A stretch of DNA of 64,000 nt from Micrococcales bacterium UBA4448 (GCA_002390305.1 DGPE01000083.1:1-64000); one strand, 5' to 3'. Shown: positions 26,014 to 34,053, counted from the first letter of the stretch. A program made the numbers and translations. The notes: a model not told the origin generated them from the letters alone.

Positions 26014-26837
26014 AGGTAGAGGCTTTCCAGGACAGCTCCAGCGGAGGCATTGATCTTCACATCGGTAATTTGGTCGGCTTTTGTCTCGCCCAGGTTGATT
26101 ATGACAACTGGAAGCCGCTGTTCTTTGGCTTGTTTTACTAGCCTCAAACCGGAGTTCACGGTTAGCGAAGTTCCAGCGACCAGCATTGCCTCAGCCCCCT
26201 CGACTTTGGCTCTCGCCATTTCTACCCTAGCTACCGGTATCTGCTCTCCAAAAAAGACAACATCTGGCTTATACCTGCCGCCACACGACCTGCATGCAGG
26301 GGCAGTAAAGTCAGCTGGGACTTCAATTTCTGCGTCTCCATCCGGAGTGAACTCAACCTCTAGCTGCCTGGTCAGTGAGGGATTTTGCAGCTGAATCTGA
26401 TTATCCATCTCCAGTCTCGAGATATATTCATTGCAATCTATGCAGATCACCTGATCGAGACGACCGTGTAATTCCAAAACATTTTCGGACCCGGCTCGTT
26501 GATGCAATCCATCTACGTTCTGGGTAATCAAATGTGAAAGTAGCCCCTTATGCTCAGCGGCTGCCAGAGACTTATGAGCCCGGTTGGGTTCAGCAGTTGC
26601 GATTCTGTTCCAGCCGGCAAAGCTTCTGGCCCAATAGCGCGCCTGGTTAGCCTCTGAGGCCAAGAACTGATCAAAAGTAAGTGGGTCTCGAACAACCCGA
26701 CCCTGACCTCTGTAATCAGGTATTCCGCTGTCAGTTGAAACTCCAGCTCCGGTTATTGCGATTACCTTCTTACCATTCAACAACTGCCGCGCGCGCTCAA
26801 TGCCGTATTCAACAACGGGATCTAGAGGGGTTTGCAC
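26010..26837 (-). CDS. cobB: Sir2-family NAD-dependent protein deacylase
   Basis: Removes acyl groups from lysines using NAD. The 275-residue protein has ITGAGVSTDSGIPDYRG, TQNVDGLHQRAG with the catalytic His in the following ELHG, and a zinc site of two Cys pairs (CIDC and CRSC) separated by a long insertion. It ends with GTSLTV and VIINLG. The long spacing between Cys pairs is typical of one actinobacterial sirtuin class. Start GTG at 26837 follows TAGAAT by six bases, so it is predicted leaderless. First gene of a two-gene operon with the histidine phosphatase. Confidence 0.93.
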   Translation of the reverse strand: MQTPLDPVVEYGIERARQLLNGKKVIAITGAGVSTDSGIPDYRGQGRVVRDPLTFDQFLASEANQARYWARSFAGWNRIATAEPNRAHKSLAAAEHKGLLSHLITQNVDGLHQRAGSENVLELHGRLDQVICIDCNEYISRLEMDNQIQLQNPSLTRQLEVEFTPDGDAEIEVPADFTAPACRSCGGRYKPDVVFFGEQIPVARVEMARAKVEGAEAMLVAGTSLTVNSGLRLVKQAKEQRLPVVIINLGETKADQITDVKINASAGAVLESLYL

Positions 26838-26843
26838 GCGCCT

Positions 26844-26849
26844 ATTCTA
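26844..26849 (-). promoter_or_regulatory. -10 hexamer TAGAAT of leaderless sirtuin gene
   Basis: On the minus strand TAGAAT, six bases (AGGCGC), then GTG at 26837. The promoter lies between the sirtuin and the tRNA gene, which ends at 26871. Confidence 0.55.
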
Positions 26850-26870
26850 AGCGCCTGCTCGATGACTGTG

Positions 26871-26953
26871 TGTCCGGGAGGGGACTTGAACCCCCACCCT
26901 CGTAAGAGGACTAGCCCCTCAAGCTAGCGCGTCTGCCATTTCGCCACCCGGAC
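26871..26953 (-). tRNA. tRNA-Leu (anticodon GAG)
   Basis: 83-base class II tRNA. The acceptor stem pairs GTCCGGG (5' end at 26953) with CCCGGAC, with discriminator A at 26871. The D-arm is GTGGCGAAATGGCAGACGC, and the anticodon stem CTAGC/GCTAG encloses loop TTGAGGG with GAG at the anticodon positions. A variable arm CCTC-TTAC-GAGG follows, then the T-arm GGGGG-TTCAAGT. The long variable arm and GAG anticodon identify tRNA-Leu. CCA is not encoded (ACAC follows). Confidence 0.96.
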
Positions 26954-27033
26954 AGGTGGTTGCTGTCTCATCTTAAGATGGACAACGATTGCCAAATCTA
27001 GCACGAACACAGTAAGCCGAATAGCTTGGTTAC

Positions 27034-27062
27034 TTGGATTGAAACGTGGAAAGGGGTAACTT
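27034..27062 (+). promoter_or_regulatory. Promoter of leaderless small gene and uppP
   Basis: -35 TTGGAT (27034-27039), 17-base spacer, -10 TAACTT (27057-27062), then six bases and ATG at 27069. It is the only leaderless promoter here with a recognisable -35 at ideal spacing. Confidence 0.6.
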
Positions 27063-27068
27063 AGGAAT

Positions 27069-27275
27069 ATGAATCAAGAGCCGCAGCTAGCACTACAAAA
27101 ACTCATCGGGGCGCTTGAGAGGCACTTGGATGCGATTTTGTCCAAGCGTGAAGGCGAGGACCCTGGAATTGAACAGGCCTACTTTCAGGTTGAGGATGCC
27201 TTTTTAGGCTACGAAGAGGCACTTTCAAGCTCGTTCGATGAGTACCTGCCGTTTGAGATATCCGAAGAAGAATGA
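27069..27275 (+). CDS. Small acidic protein upstream of uppP (unknown function)
   Basis: 68-residue, strongly acidic protein that I cannot assign to a function. It is predicted to be mostly helical, with an LQKLIGALERHLDAIL amphipathic helix and a Glu-rich end. The promoter is exactly spaced for a leaderless mRNA, and the last base group overlaps the uppP start as ATGA (27272-27275). Both argue that it is real and coupled to uppP. It may be a regulator or partner of the phosphatase, but only position suggests this. Confidence 0.78.
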   Translation: MNQEPQLALQKLIGALERHLDAILSKREGEDPGIEQAYFQVEDAFLGYEEALSSSFDEYLPFEISEEE

Positions 27276-28099
27276 GCCCTCTTGAAGCCATAATTCTGGG
27301 CTTTATTCAAGGAATCACCGAGTTCCTGCCGATTTCTTCCAGCGCTCACGTGCAGATTGCTCAGGAAGTTTTTGGGCTTGGAGCCCTTGGTAAAGCTCAG
27401 CTCACCGCCTTTATTGCCACGATTCAAATCGGCACAGAACTTGCGGTGGTCACATATTTTGCCAAGACAATTATTGAAATCCTCAGGTCTTGGTTTAGAG
27501 ATGCACTCAAACCTTGGAAATCTCAAGCATCAGACTCGAAAATGGGCTGGCTGGTAATCATCGGCACCCTGCCAATAGTGATATTCGGTCTAGCATTTCA
27601 GGATTACATCGAGGTCGAGCTTCGTGAGCTTTGGATCATCGCGGTCGCACTAATTGGCTTTGGTTTACTTCTAGGCCTCGCTGACCGCATCGGGAAAAAG
27701 ACCAGGTCTATTCGAGAGTTGGATCTAAAAGCCGGTGTCGCTTTTGGCCTTGGTCAGGCTCTCGCACTGATTCCAGGTGTTTCTCGTTCCGGAGGGTCGA
27801 TAACCGTTGGCCTGCTGCTTGGATTCAGCAGAGAGGCAGCGGCTCGATACAGCTTCTTGCTAGCAATTCCAGCAGTTTTGGGCTCTGGGGTTTTCCAGTT
27901 TCTACAGTCCTACCAAGACTTACCGGCAGATCTGCTTGCAGCCACGATTGCAGCAACTGTGGTGAGCTTCGTTGTTGGTTACGCGGTTATAGCTTGGTTG
28001 CTTCGTTACCTGACCAAGGGCTCCTACCTGCCCTTTGTTATTTGGCGAGTCGGTGTTGGAACCGCATTGTTGCTGGCTCTTGGTCTGAGAGCTCTTTAG
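27272..28099 (+). CDS. uppP: Undecaprenyl-diphosphatase UppP (BacA)
   Basis: Integral membrane phosphatase that recycles undecaprenyl pyrophosphate to the lipid carrier used for peptidoglycan and glycans. The 275-residue protein has about eight helices and both signatures: GITEFLPISSSAH (14-26, with E17 and H26) and PGVSRSGGS (168-176). Length and motifs are standard. Coupled to the upstream small gene by ATGA. The stop overlaps that of the convergent PAC2 gene (TTAG at 28096-28099). Confidence 0.96.
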   Translation: MSPLEAIILGFIQGITEFLPISSSAHVQIAQEVFGLGALGKAQLTAFIATIQIGTELAVVTYFAKTIIEILRSWFRDALKPWKSQASDSKMGWLVIIGTLPIVIFGLAFQDYIEVELRELWIIAVALIGFGLLLGLADRIGKKTRSIRELDLKAGVAFGLGQALALIPGVSRSGGSITVGLLLGFSREAAARYSFLLAIPAVLGSGVFQFLQSYQDLPADLLAATIAATVVSFVVGYAVIAWLLRYLTKGSYLPFVIWRVGVGTALLLALGLRAL

Positions 28100-28950
28100 G
28101 CTTTTCCGGCCTCTGGAGCATCTGGGCGACTCTTCAAGTACTTTTCTAGTTCTCTAGCCAGTGAGTCGCCAGATGCTGCTTCAGAGTCAAGAGCATCTCG
28201 GCTGGATTCCAGTTGTTCAATGTAGCTTGAGAGCTCATCATCGGCTTCGGCAACCTCGTTTATGGACTTCTCCCACTCGAGGGCTTGCTCGGATAGCGAA
28301 TCGGTTGCAAACTTCAGCCCAATCAGCAGCTCGAGCTGAGACAAGAAGCCCAAGGCTGCCTTCGGGTTTGAAGAATTATGAACGTAGTGAGGCACCGAGG
28401 CCCAGAGTGCCAGAACCGGAATGTTCTCTGATTCAAAAGCCTGAGCCAAGACCGCAAGGATTCCGACAGGGCCCTCGTAGTTGGAGGCTTCAACGCCTTG
28501 AGACGCCTGAAGTTTCAAATTTTGCGAGCTTTTGAAAAAAGGAACTGGCCTGGAGTGGGGAACATCAGCCAACATTGCTCCAAGCATTATGACTTGGTCA
28601 ATCTCTCGGTCTTGAACCATTTCAAGCACTTCAGCTGCGAACGTTAGCCAACGCCGGGAGGGCTCGGTCCCCAACAGCAGGTAGATATCCTTTAGGCCCG
28701 GTTGTGCTTTTACAGATTCGGCGGTTGCCTGCAATAACTCTGTGGATGGCCAGGCAAGATATCGCTGGCCTTCCTCATCAAACTCTGCAATTGGCCGTGA
28801 GAATTGAAAATCGTAGTAATCCTCGGGATCAACTGCCTCCAGGATCTCAGCAGATATCTGCTCTGAAAGCGCCTTCAGCGCGCCAGTGGCGGCTTCGGTA
28901 GCATCATTCCAGCCTTCGAAGGCAACGATCAGAATCCGACCAGTCAGCAA
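28096..28950 (-). CDS. PAC2-family (proteasome assembly chaperone-like) protein
   Basis: 284-residue member of the PAC2 (DUF75) family, found in nearly all actinobacteria with unknown function. The N-terminus LTGRILIVAFEGWNDATEA, then LLGTEPSRRW and MLGAMLADVPHSRP in the middle, fit the family. TTG at 28950 is chosen over GTG at 28971 because AAGGAG lies five bases before it and inside the longer reading. It sits beside trmI and paf genes, the usual proteasome neighbourhood, even though proteasome genes are absent; its real role is unlikely to be proteasome assembly. Confidence 0.88.
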   Translation of the reverse strand: MLTGRILIVAFEGWNDATEAATGALKALSEQISAEILEAVDPEDYYDFQFSRPIAEFDEEGQRYLAWPSTELLQATAESVKAQPGLKDIYLLLGTEPSRRWLTFAAEVLEMVQDREIDQVIMLGAMLADVPHSRPVPFFKSSQNLKLQASQGVEASNYEGPVGILAVLAQAFESENIPVLALWASVPHYVHNSSNPKAALGFLSQLELLIGLKFATDSLSEQALEWEKSINEVAEADDELSSYIEQLESSRDALDSEAASGDSLARELEKYLKSRPDAPEAGKA

Positions 28951-28993
28951 TTGTTCTCCTTTTGTACCCACAAACTCTAATTGACTCTGGAAC

Positions 28994-28999
28994 TAGACT
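28994..28999 (+). promoter_or_regulatory. -10 hexamer TAGACT of leaderless HAD gene
   Basis: TAGACT, six bases (GGGGAA), then ATG at 29006. Confidence 0.55.
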
Positions 29000-29005
29000 G
29001 GGGAA

Positions 29006-29674
29006 ATGCCCGCAAATAAGTTCCCGATGGCCGTCCTCTGGGACTTGGATGGCACCCTCATAGACTCTGAGCCATATTGGCTGCTGTCCGAAGCCAGACT
29101 TGCCAAACAATACGGTGGCAGCTGGAACCAGGAAGACGGAAAACAACTGATCGGCAACAACCTTTACCAAGCTTCCGACTTTCTAAAAAATCGATTCGGC
29201 ATCGACGACATGTCCACCCAGGAGGTCATCGACCAGCTAACAAACGAGGTTATCGAGCAGCTTCGGACAAAGCTTCCTTGGCGGCCAGGCGCGCTAGAAC
29301 TTCTCATTGACTTGAAAAAAGCCGGCATCAAGACTGCCCTAGTAACAATGTCAATGAGATCGATGGCGCTTGCTGTAATCGACCAAATCGACTTTCCAGC
29401 CTTTGATGTTGTAGTCGCTGGCGATGACGTGAAGCACGGAAAACCTCACCCCGAGCCGTATATGAAAGCTGCCGAATTGCTAGGGGTTGGCGCCGACCAG
29501 TGCATTGCGCTAGAAGATTCGCCCACCGGCTTGGCCTCGGCGGTGGCGGCTGGTTGTCACGCCGTTGGAATTCCAAATATCATTGCCCTTCCAGAAGGAC
29601 CGAGGCAAAAAATAGTTGGTTCTCTCACCGACCTTACTGCCGCTAATTTAGAAACCCTAAGGATTCATGACTGA
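29006..29674 (+). CDS. HAD-superfamily hydrolase (beta-phosphoglucomutase-like)
   Basis: 222-residue phosphatase of the HAD subfamily I. The nucleophile motif is WDLDGTLID (about residues 12-20), motif II Thr/Ser in ALVTMSMRS, the Lys in KHGKPHPEPY, and the metal Asp pair in LEDSPTG. The cap domain lies between motifs I and II. Substrate unknown; this gene precedes trmI in many actinobacteria. Overlaps the trmI start by eight bases, so the two are coupled. Confidence 0.88.
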   Translation: MPANKFPMAVLWDLDGTLIDSEPYWLLSEARLAKQYGGSWNQEDGKQLIGNNLYQASDFLKNRFGIDDMSTQEVIDQLTNEVIEQLRTKLPWRPGALELLIDLKKAGIKTALVTMSMRSMALAVIDQIDFPAFDVVVAGDDVKHGKPHPEPYMKAAELLGVGADQCIALEDSPTGLASAVAAGCHAVGIPNIIALPEGPRQKIVGSLTDLTAANLETLRIHD

Positions 29675-30629
29675 AATATTCCAAGCCGGCCAACGAGTTC
29701 AACTGACTGGACCGAAGGGCATTATGAACACCATCACCCTTGAAAGTGGTGCCAGGTTCGGATCCCATAAGGGCGAAATTCTCCACGATGACATCATTGG
29801 CATTCCATCCGGATCGGTAATTCAAAACCACAATGGCGATCAGTATCTCGCCATGCAACCCTTGCTGAGTGATTATGTCCTTTCAATGCCAAGAGGCGCA
29901 GCGATCATTTACCCCAAGGACGCCGGACAAATTATTGTCGAAGGGGATATCTTCCCTGGCGCCACTGTCGTTGAAGCCGGTGTCGGTTCGGGAGCTTTGT
30001 CCAGCTACCTAATAAGAGCAATCGGGGAGAAGGGGAAACTTCTCTCATTTGAAAGACGCTCCGAGTTCGCCGAGATTGCCAAGGGAAATGTTGCAAACTT
30101 CCTTGGAACGGTGCCGAAAAACTGGAGTGTGGTGATTGGCGACCTCCAAGAGCAGCTGGCAAGAAACTGCAAACCTGCAAGTGTTGATCGGGTTGTTCTT
30201 GACATGCTGGCACCCTGGGAGTGCATCGATGAGATCGCAAATGCCATGAAGCCAGGTGGTCTAGTAATCGTTTATGTTGCGACTGTCACTCAGCTCAGTC
30301 GTACCTTTGAGGAAATTCGAGCGCACGGAGGCTTTACGGCACCGTCAGCATGGGAATCGATGGTGCGACCGTGGCACCTGGATGGCCTTGCCGTGAGGCC
30401 TGAGCACCGAATGATTGGTCACACCGGCTTTTTGCTGTCAGCAAGGCGCCTAGCTCCGGATACGGTGCTACCAACATTTAAGGCCAAGAGCGGAACAAAG
30501 ACCGAGCACACCGAGACAGATATGGATATCTGGCTTCCACAAGCGATGGGCGTTAGGCCTCTGAGTGAGAAGAAACTGAGAAAAACAGTCCGCAAGGTTA
30601 CTCAAAACGACAATCCACGGCAGAATTAG
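29667..30629 (+). CDS. trmI: tRNA (adenine-N1)-methyltransferase TrmI
   Basis: S-adenosylmethionine-dependent methylation of A58 in tRNA T-loops. The 320-residue protein has an N-terminal beta domain (GQRVQLTGPKG) and the SAM site VVEAGVGSGALSSYL (about residues 104-118), followed by FERRSEFAEIA and VLDMLAPWE, which holds the catalytic Asp region. Homologous to mycobacterial Rv2118c, which lies just upstream of the proteasome ATPase gene arc/mpa. Here the next gene, 12 bases on, is an FKBP lipoprotein instead. Confidence 0.94.
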   Translation: MTEIFQAGQRVQLTGPKGIMNTITLESGARFGSHKGEILHDDIIGIPSGSVIQNHNGDQYLAMQPLLSDYVLSMPRGAAIIYPKDAGQIIVEGDIFPGATVVEAGVGSGALSSYLIRAIGEKGKLLSFERRSEFAEIAKGNVANFLGTVPKNWSVVIGDLQEQLARNCKPASVDRVVLDMLAPWECIDEIANAMKPGGLVIVYVATVTQLSRTFEEIRAHGGFTAPSAWESMVRPWHLDGLAVRPEHRMIGHTGFLLSARRLAPDTVLPTFKAKSGTKTEHTETDMDIWLPQAMGVRPLSEKKLRKTVRKVTQNDNPRQN

Positions 30630-30641
30630 TCCTACCTAGAA

Positions 30642-31616
30642 ATGAGAACCAACTTGCAAAAAATTGCCATGCTTTCCCTTTCCGCGCTTCTGCTTACCGG
30701 CTGTGCCGCTCAGGAGTCAGGCCCCCTCGATTACGCACAGCTCAGCGTCGGACTTGATGCCCAGTGCGAAAGATATGAAAGTGGCGCTGGGGCAGAACAA
30801 ATTTCTGTTCTGGGTGACATCGGCGAGCAGCCTGAAGTTACTTTCCCTGTGCCCCTGACTGGCTCTGGTATCGAGACAGCAGTTGTCATCGAGGGATCCG
30901 GCGGCGAAGTGCTGGGTGGCCAGCAGGTGCTGTTGCACTTCATGGGATTCAATGCTGCAACCGGTGGCTCTCTACAGGCCTCAGACTTCACCTCCGAAAA
31001 CTATGTCCCGCAGGACCTTTTTGCGGGTGCCGTACCAGATTTTTGCAAGGCGCTGACCGGTGTCAATGTTGGATCAAGAGTGGCAGTGCTGCTTGACGCG
31101 ATAAGTGCCCACGGTGCGGTCGGAATTGAAAGCCTTGGTATCGGTGCCGAAGATGGCGTGATTTTTGTATTCGACATCGTAGATGCCTACTTGCCAAGGG
31201 CAAACGGATCATCAGAACCCGCTAAGGCTGGTCTTCCGACGGTAATCACCGCACCAAATGGTCAACCCGGGATTCAGATTCCTTCTTCAGAGGCTCCCGC
31301 TGAATTTGCGAGCGCCGTCCTGATAGAAGGCGGCGGAGAGCCAATTGAAATTGGTGACAGCGTAGTGCTTCACTACACCGGCTGGACCTGGCTTGGCGAG
31401 CAGTTTGACAGCTCCTGGGAACGAGGAGCCCCTTCAACTTTCCCAATCACTAACGACGGCCTGATTGAAGGATTCGTGATGGCTCTCGAGCAGGTAACGA
31501 TTGGCTCCCAGGTAATTGCTGTGATTCCGCCGGAGCTTGGTTACGGTGATAATGCCCAGGGAAGCATCCCAGCGGGCTCCACCCTGATCTTTGTGATAGA
31601 CGTATTGGGTAAGTAA
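30642..31616 (+). CDS. FKBP-type peptidyl-prolyl isomerase lipoprotein, two FKBP-like units
   Basis: 324-residue exported lipoprotein that should catalyse proline isomerisation outside the membrane. The N-terminus is a lipoprotein signal with lipobox LLTGC (Cys at about 21). The C-terminal FKBP domain is well kept: VVLHYTGWTW, GEQFDSSWERG, IPPELGYG, IPAGSTLIFVIDVL. An upstream repeat (VLLHFMGFNA, later GVIFVFDIVDAY) looks like a degenerate first domain that lacks the GYG loop. In other actinobacteria FKBP genes follow pafA; here the gene directly follows trmI. Confidence 0.9.
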   Translation: MRTNLQKIAMLSLSALLLTGCAAQESGPLDYAQLSVGLDAQCERYESGAGAEQISVLGDIGEQPEVTFPVPLTGSGIETAVVIEGSGGEVLGGQQVLLHFMGFNAATGGSLQASDFTSENYVPQDLFAGAVPDFCKALTGVNVGSRVAVLLDAISAHGAVGIESLGIGAEDGVIFVFDIVDAYLPRANGSSEPAKAGLPTVITAPNGQPGIQIPSSEAPAEFASAVLIEGGGEPIEIGDSVVLHYTGWTWLGEQFDSSWERGAPSTFPITNDGLIEGFVMALEQVTIGSQVIAVIPPELGYGDNAQGSIPAGSTLIFVIDVLGK

Positions 31617-31623
31617 ACCGCTT

Positions 31624-32577
31624 ATGACTGTGGCAGTGAACAAGCAAAAGCCCGCGGAGCGGCTGTTCACTCTGACCTGCTGCCTTATGGCTGCGCCAGT
31701 CATTGGCCTGAGCAAGAATGATATCTTTGCCTCAGTTGCCGCATATGGTGACCAAGCATCGGACACCGCTCGGAACAAAATGTTTGAGAGGGACAAGAGT
31801 TCACTGCGAGAAATGGGAGTCCAGCTCGAAGTGATCGACTCGAACAGCTTCGAGGACACTGACACTTCACGATACCGAATCTCCAAGGGCAGTTTTGATT
31901 GGCCCGCTGGCTTCCAGCTCACTGGCGAACACATGAAATTGCTCGAGCTAGCTGCAAAAGCTTGGAACAACCAGCTTTTAGCCAAGTCGGCACAATCAGG
32001 TCTGATTCGGTTGCGGTCCTTGGGTTTAGTAGAGGCATCCAGAGAACTGTCTATAGTTACTCCTCGGCTCCTTGCCAGACACGCAAGCTTTGCCCCGCTG
32101 GCTGATGCAATTGCCACCGGAAAGCTGGTTGTCTTCAACTATCGAAAGCCGGATGGCGACAGCTCTGTAAGAGAGTTAATGCCGCTTAAGTTGCGATTCG
32201 CTGAGGGACAGTGGGTGCTACTGGCCAAGCAAGCCGATCAAATCAAGAACTTCCTACTGAGAAGAATCATCTCCACCGTGGAAATCAGCGAACTTGACGG
32301 AAAAGTTGTTAGCGATGCTGAGATTGCTCAGGCAGAAGCCGACCTGGCTACATTTATTGACACGAACGAGGCTCGGCTGAGCGTTACTCAGGGCACAGAA
32401 GCCTGGTGGTACTTTGGGGCAAGTCCAGAGCCAGAGGTTTCAATTCACTTCATGGATGAGGCATTACTGGCGGAGGACCTGCTGGAATTTGGAGCTGACA
32501 TCAAAGTATTGGCACCGGAATCTCTTGGGCTTCGCGTGAGCTCAGGCCTGACAAAAGTCTTGGAGAGCCATGCCTAA
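31624..32577 (+). CDS. pafB: PafB, WYL-domain transcription regulator
   Basis: With PafC forms the PafBC activator of the LexA/RecA-independent DNA damage response in mycobacteria. The 317-residue protein has an N-terminal winged-helix region (SKNDIFASVAAYG, then ERDKSSLREMGV), a linker, and a WYL-type ligand-sensing domain in which the WYL core reads WVL (GQWVLLAKQ). PafC starts eight bases inside its end. The genes are named for their usual proximity to the Pup ligase gene pafA, which is absent here, so this pair must act independently of pupylation. Confidence 0.9.
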   Translation: MTVAVNKQKPAERLFTLTCCLMAAPVIGLSKNDIFASVAAYGDQASDTARNKMFERDKSSLREMGVQLEVIDSNSFEDTDTSRYRISKGSFDWPAGFQLTGEHMKLLELAAKAWNNQLLAKSAQSGLIRLRSLGLVEASRELSIVTPRLLARHASFAPLADAIATGKLVVFNYRKPDGDSSVRELMPLKLRFAEGQWVLLAKQADQIKNFLLRRIISTVEISELDGKVVSDAEIAQAEADLATFIDTNEARLSVTQGTEAWWYFGASPEPEVSIHFMDEALLAEDLLEFGADIKVLAPESLGLRVSSGLTKVLESHA

Positions 32578-33529
32578 GCAGGAAATTGATGCAGAAGACC
32601 TATTCAACCTGTCACTTTCGATTGTCGGACTGGTTCTAAGGGACGGACCAATGCTCAAAAGTGAGCTCGCGGAACACTTCGGCTTTAGCGAAAAGACCAT
32701 AACCAATGCGGTTCTGACTATCGCCAATAGCGAGGATGTCGGACGCTATGAGACGCATTTCTATGTTGATGAGGAGTTACTGGAAAACGGAGAGGTCGAT
32801 TTCTCGTCAGCAATGGCAAGACTAGACAGGCCGCCGCTTCTATCCAAAAGGCAAACCACCGCCCTAGCCGCAGGGCTTGACTATTTGGGCTCAATGCCCC
32901 AGTTCTCTGACAACGCTGCCCTTGGGCAGGTTAGAAACATCATAGGCTCGGGATCAGCGCCCATTACCTCGTACCAACCCGTTGGCACAGAAACAGTCCT
33001 GCTCGAGATTCAACGCTCGGTAGATAGCAAAATGCAGATTTCCGCGGAATATGTGAATCAGCTTGGAGTGAGGTCAACTAGGACAATCGACCCTCTGAGA
33101 GTGGAGTTTGTCGGTCGCAGACACTATCTACGCGGCTGGTGCCACGACAACCAAGAGGTTAGGTCCTTCCGAATTGACCGCATGATTTCAGCAGCACAAA
33201 CAGGAATCACTCTTTCGGAACAGGCGCTCTCAGCAGATATTCCAGTTGAAGTCTTCGGAACGGTGTCAGACGAACTTACAGTTGAGATCAAGGCCAGCAG
33301 CGAGGCAAGCGAAATCTTTTGGAATTTCCCAACCTTTGACCTCGTCCGAGCATCGGATGGCTCCAGCAGTGGAAAGATTAGAGTGGGAAACTTGCAGGCT
33401 CTAGGCAGGCATGTCTGCCGATACGGGGGAGAGGTTGAAGTTCTAAGCCCCTCAGAAGCAAGGGCTGCCGTAAAAGAGTTTGCCGCAAAGGCCGTGGGAG
33501 AAACAGACCGAGCTGGGAATGAGGATTAG
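32570..33529 (+). CDS. pafC: PafC, WYL-domain transcription regulator
   Basis: Partner of PafB in the DNA damage response. The 319-residue protein has a winged-helix DNA-binding start (LKSELAEHFGFSEKTITNAVLTI) and a WYL domain with HYLRGWCHD, followed by VRSFRIDRM, the conserved ligand-pocket Arg motif, and a C-terminal WCX-like extension. Translation starts within the last codons of pafB (eight-base overlap), which favours equal production. Ends directly before a small membrane protein gene. Confidence 0.9.
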   Translation: MPKQEIDAEDLFNLSLSIVGLVLRDGPMLKSELAEHFGFSEKTITNAVLTIANSEDVGRYETHFYVDEELLENGEVDFSSAMARLDRPPLLSKRQTTALAAGLDYLGSMPQFSDNAALGQVRNIIGSGSAPITSYQPVGTETVLLEIQRSVDSKMQISAEYVNQLGVRSTRTIDPLRVEFVGRRHYLRGWCHDNQEVRSFRIDRMISAAQTGITLSEQALSADIPVEVFGTVSDELTVEIKASSEASEIFWNFPTFDLVRASDGSSSGKIRVGNLQALGRHVCRYGGEVEVLSPSEARAAVKEFAAKAVGETDRAGNED

Positions 33530-33841
33530 ATGGGAATCGAAGGCTGGCTTCTACTGATAACAACCTTTATCGGGCTTTATGTCCTTGGTCTGATTGTCTA
33601 TCGCGTTGTACTGGCAGGCAAGAGGCTTAACAAAGAAATTATCAAGACCAACGCGCTCATTGCTGATTTCCAAAGCGCGGAGGAGTTTATTGCTGAAAAA
33701 CAGCAGCCCAATTCGGCTTCCGAGCTTCCGAGGCTGTATCGGGCTCGAAGAAAAATGCAACGAGACAAGGACGAACAAGCCAAGGCAAGAAGGCGTAGAC
33801 TAATAAAACGAATCAGCGAGATCGAAATAGATAAGAGGTAG
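33530..33841 (+). CDS. Small membrane-anchored basic protein (unknown function)
   Basis: 103-residue protein that I do not recognise. One transmembrane helix near the N-terminus (WLLLITTFIGLYVLGLIVY) is followed by a charged helical tail ending in a very basic run (KARRRRLIKR) that may contact nucleic acid or lipid heads. It starts one base after the pafC stop, with tatA two bases after its own stop, so it is in the pafB-pafC-tatA-tatC operon. A function with Tat export or DNA damage cannot be chosen from sequence. Confidence 0.78.
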   Translation: MGIEGWLLLITTFIGLYVLGLIVYRVVLAGKRLNKEIIKTNALIADFQSAEEFIAEKQQPNSASELPRLYRARRKMQRDKDEQAKARRRRLIKRISEIEIDKR

Positions 33842-33843
33842 CC

Positions 33844-34053
33844 ATGAGGCTTCAAGGCTGGGAATGGATCATCATTCTTGCAATCGTTCTTCTGCTATGG
33901 GGAGCACCGAAGCTTCCGGCTTTGGCAAAGAGTGCTGCGCAATCAATGAGAATCTTCAAGAAGGAAATCAACAAGAACGGCGAAGCTGCCGAGGCCAAGG
34001 CCGAGGAAGTAAGTGCCGAGACACCTAGCGAGGGTGAGAAGAAGAAAGACTAA
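33844..34053 (+). CDS. tatA: Sec-independent protein translocase TatA
   Basis: Pore-forming subunit of the twin-arginine translocase. The 69-residue protein has a transmembrane helix (WEWIIILAIVLLLWG) followed by the hinge and amphipathic helix APKLPALAKSAAQSMRIFKKE, then an acidic tail. The hinge reads LWGAPKLP rather than the common FGAKKLP, a conservative change. Overlaps tatC by one base (TAATG), so both are made together; no tatB gene is seen nearby. Confidence 0.93.
   Translation: MRLQGWEWIIILAIVLLLWGAPKLPALAKSAAQSMRIFKKEINKNGEAAEAKAEEVSAETPSEGEKKKD

Noticed and set aside
31434..32138. 234-codon open frame on the minus strand under the FKBP/pafB region
   Set aside because: It is antisense to the well-supported FKBP and pafB genes, has low-complexity composition with no recognisable motif, and no suitable start context. 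It is not a proteasome remnant.
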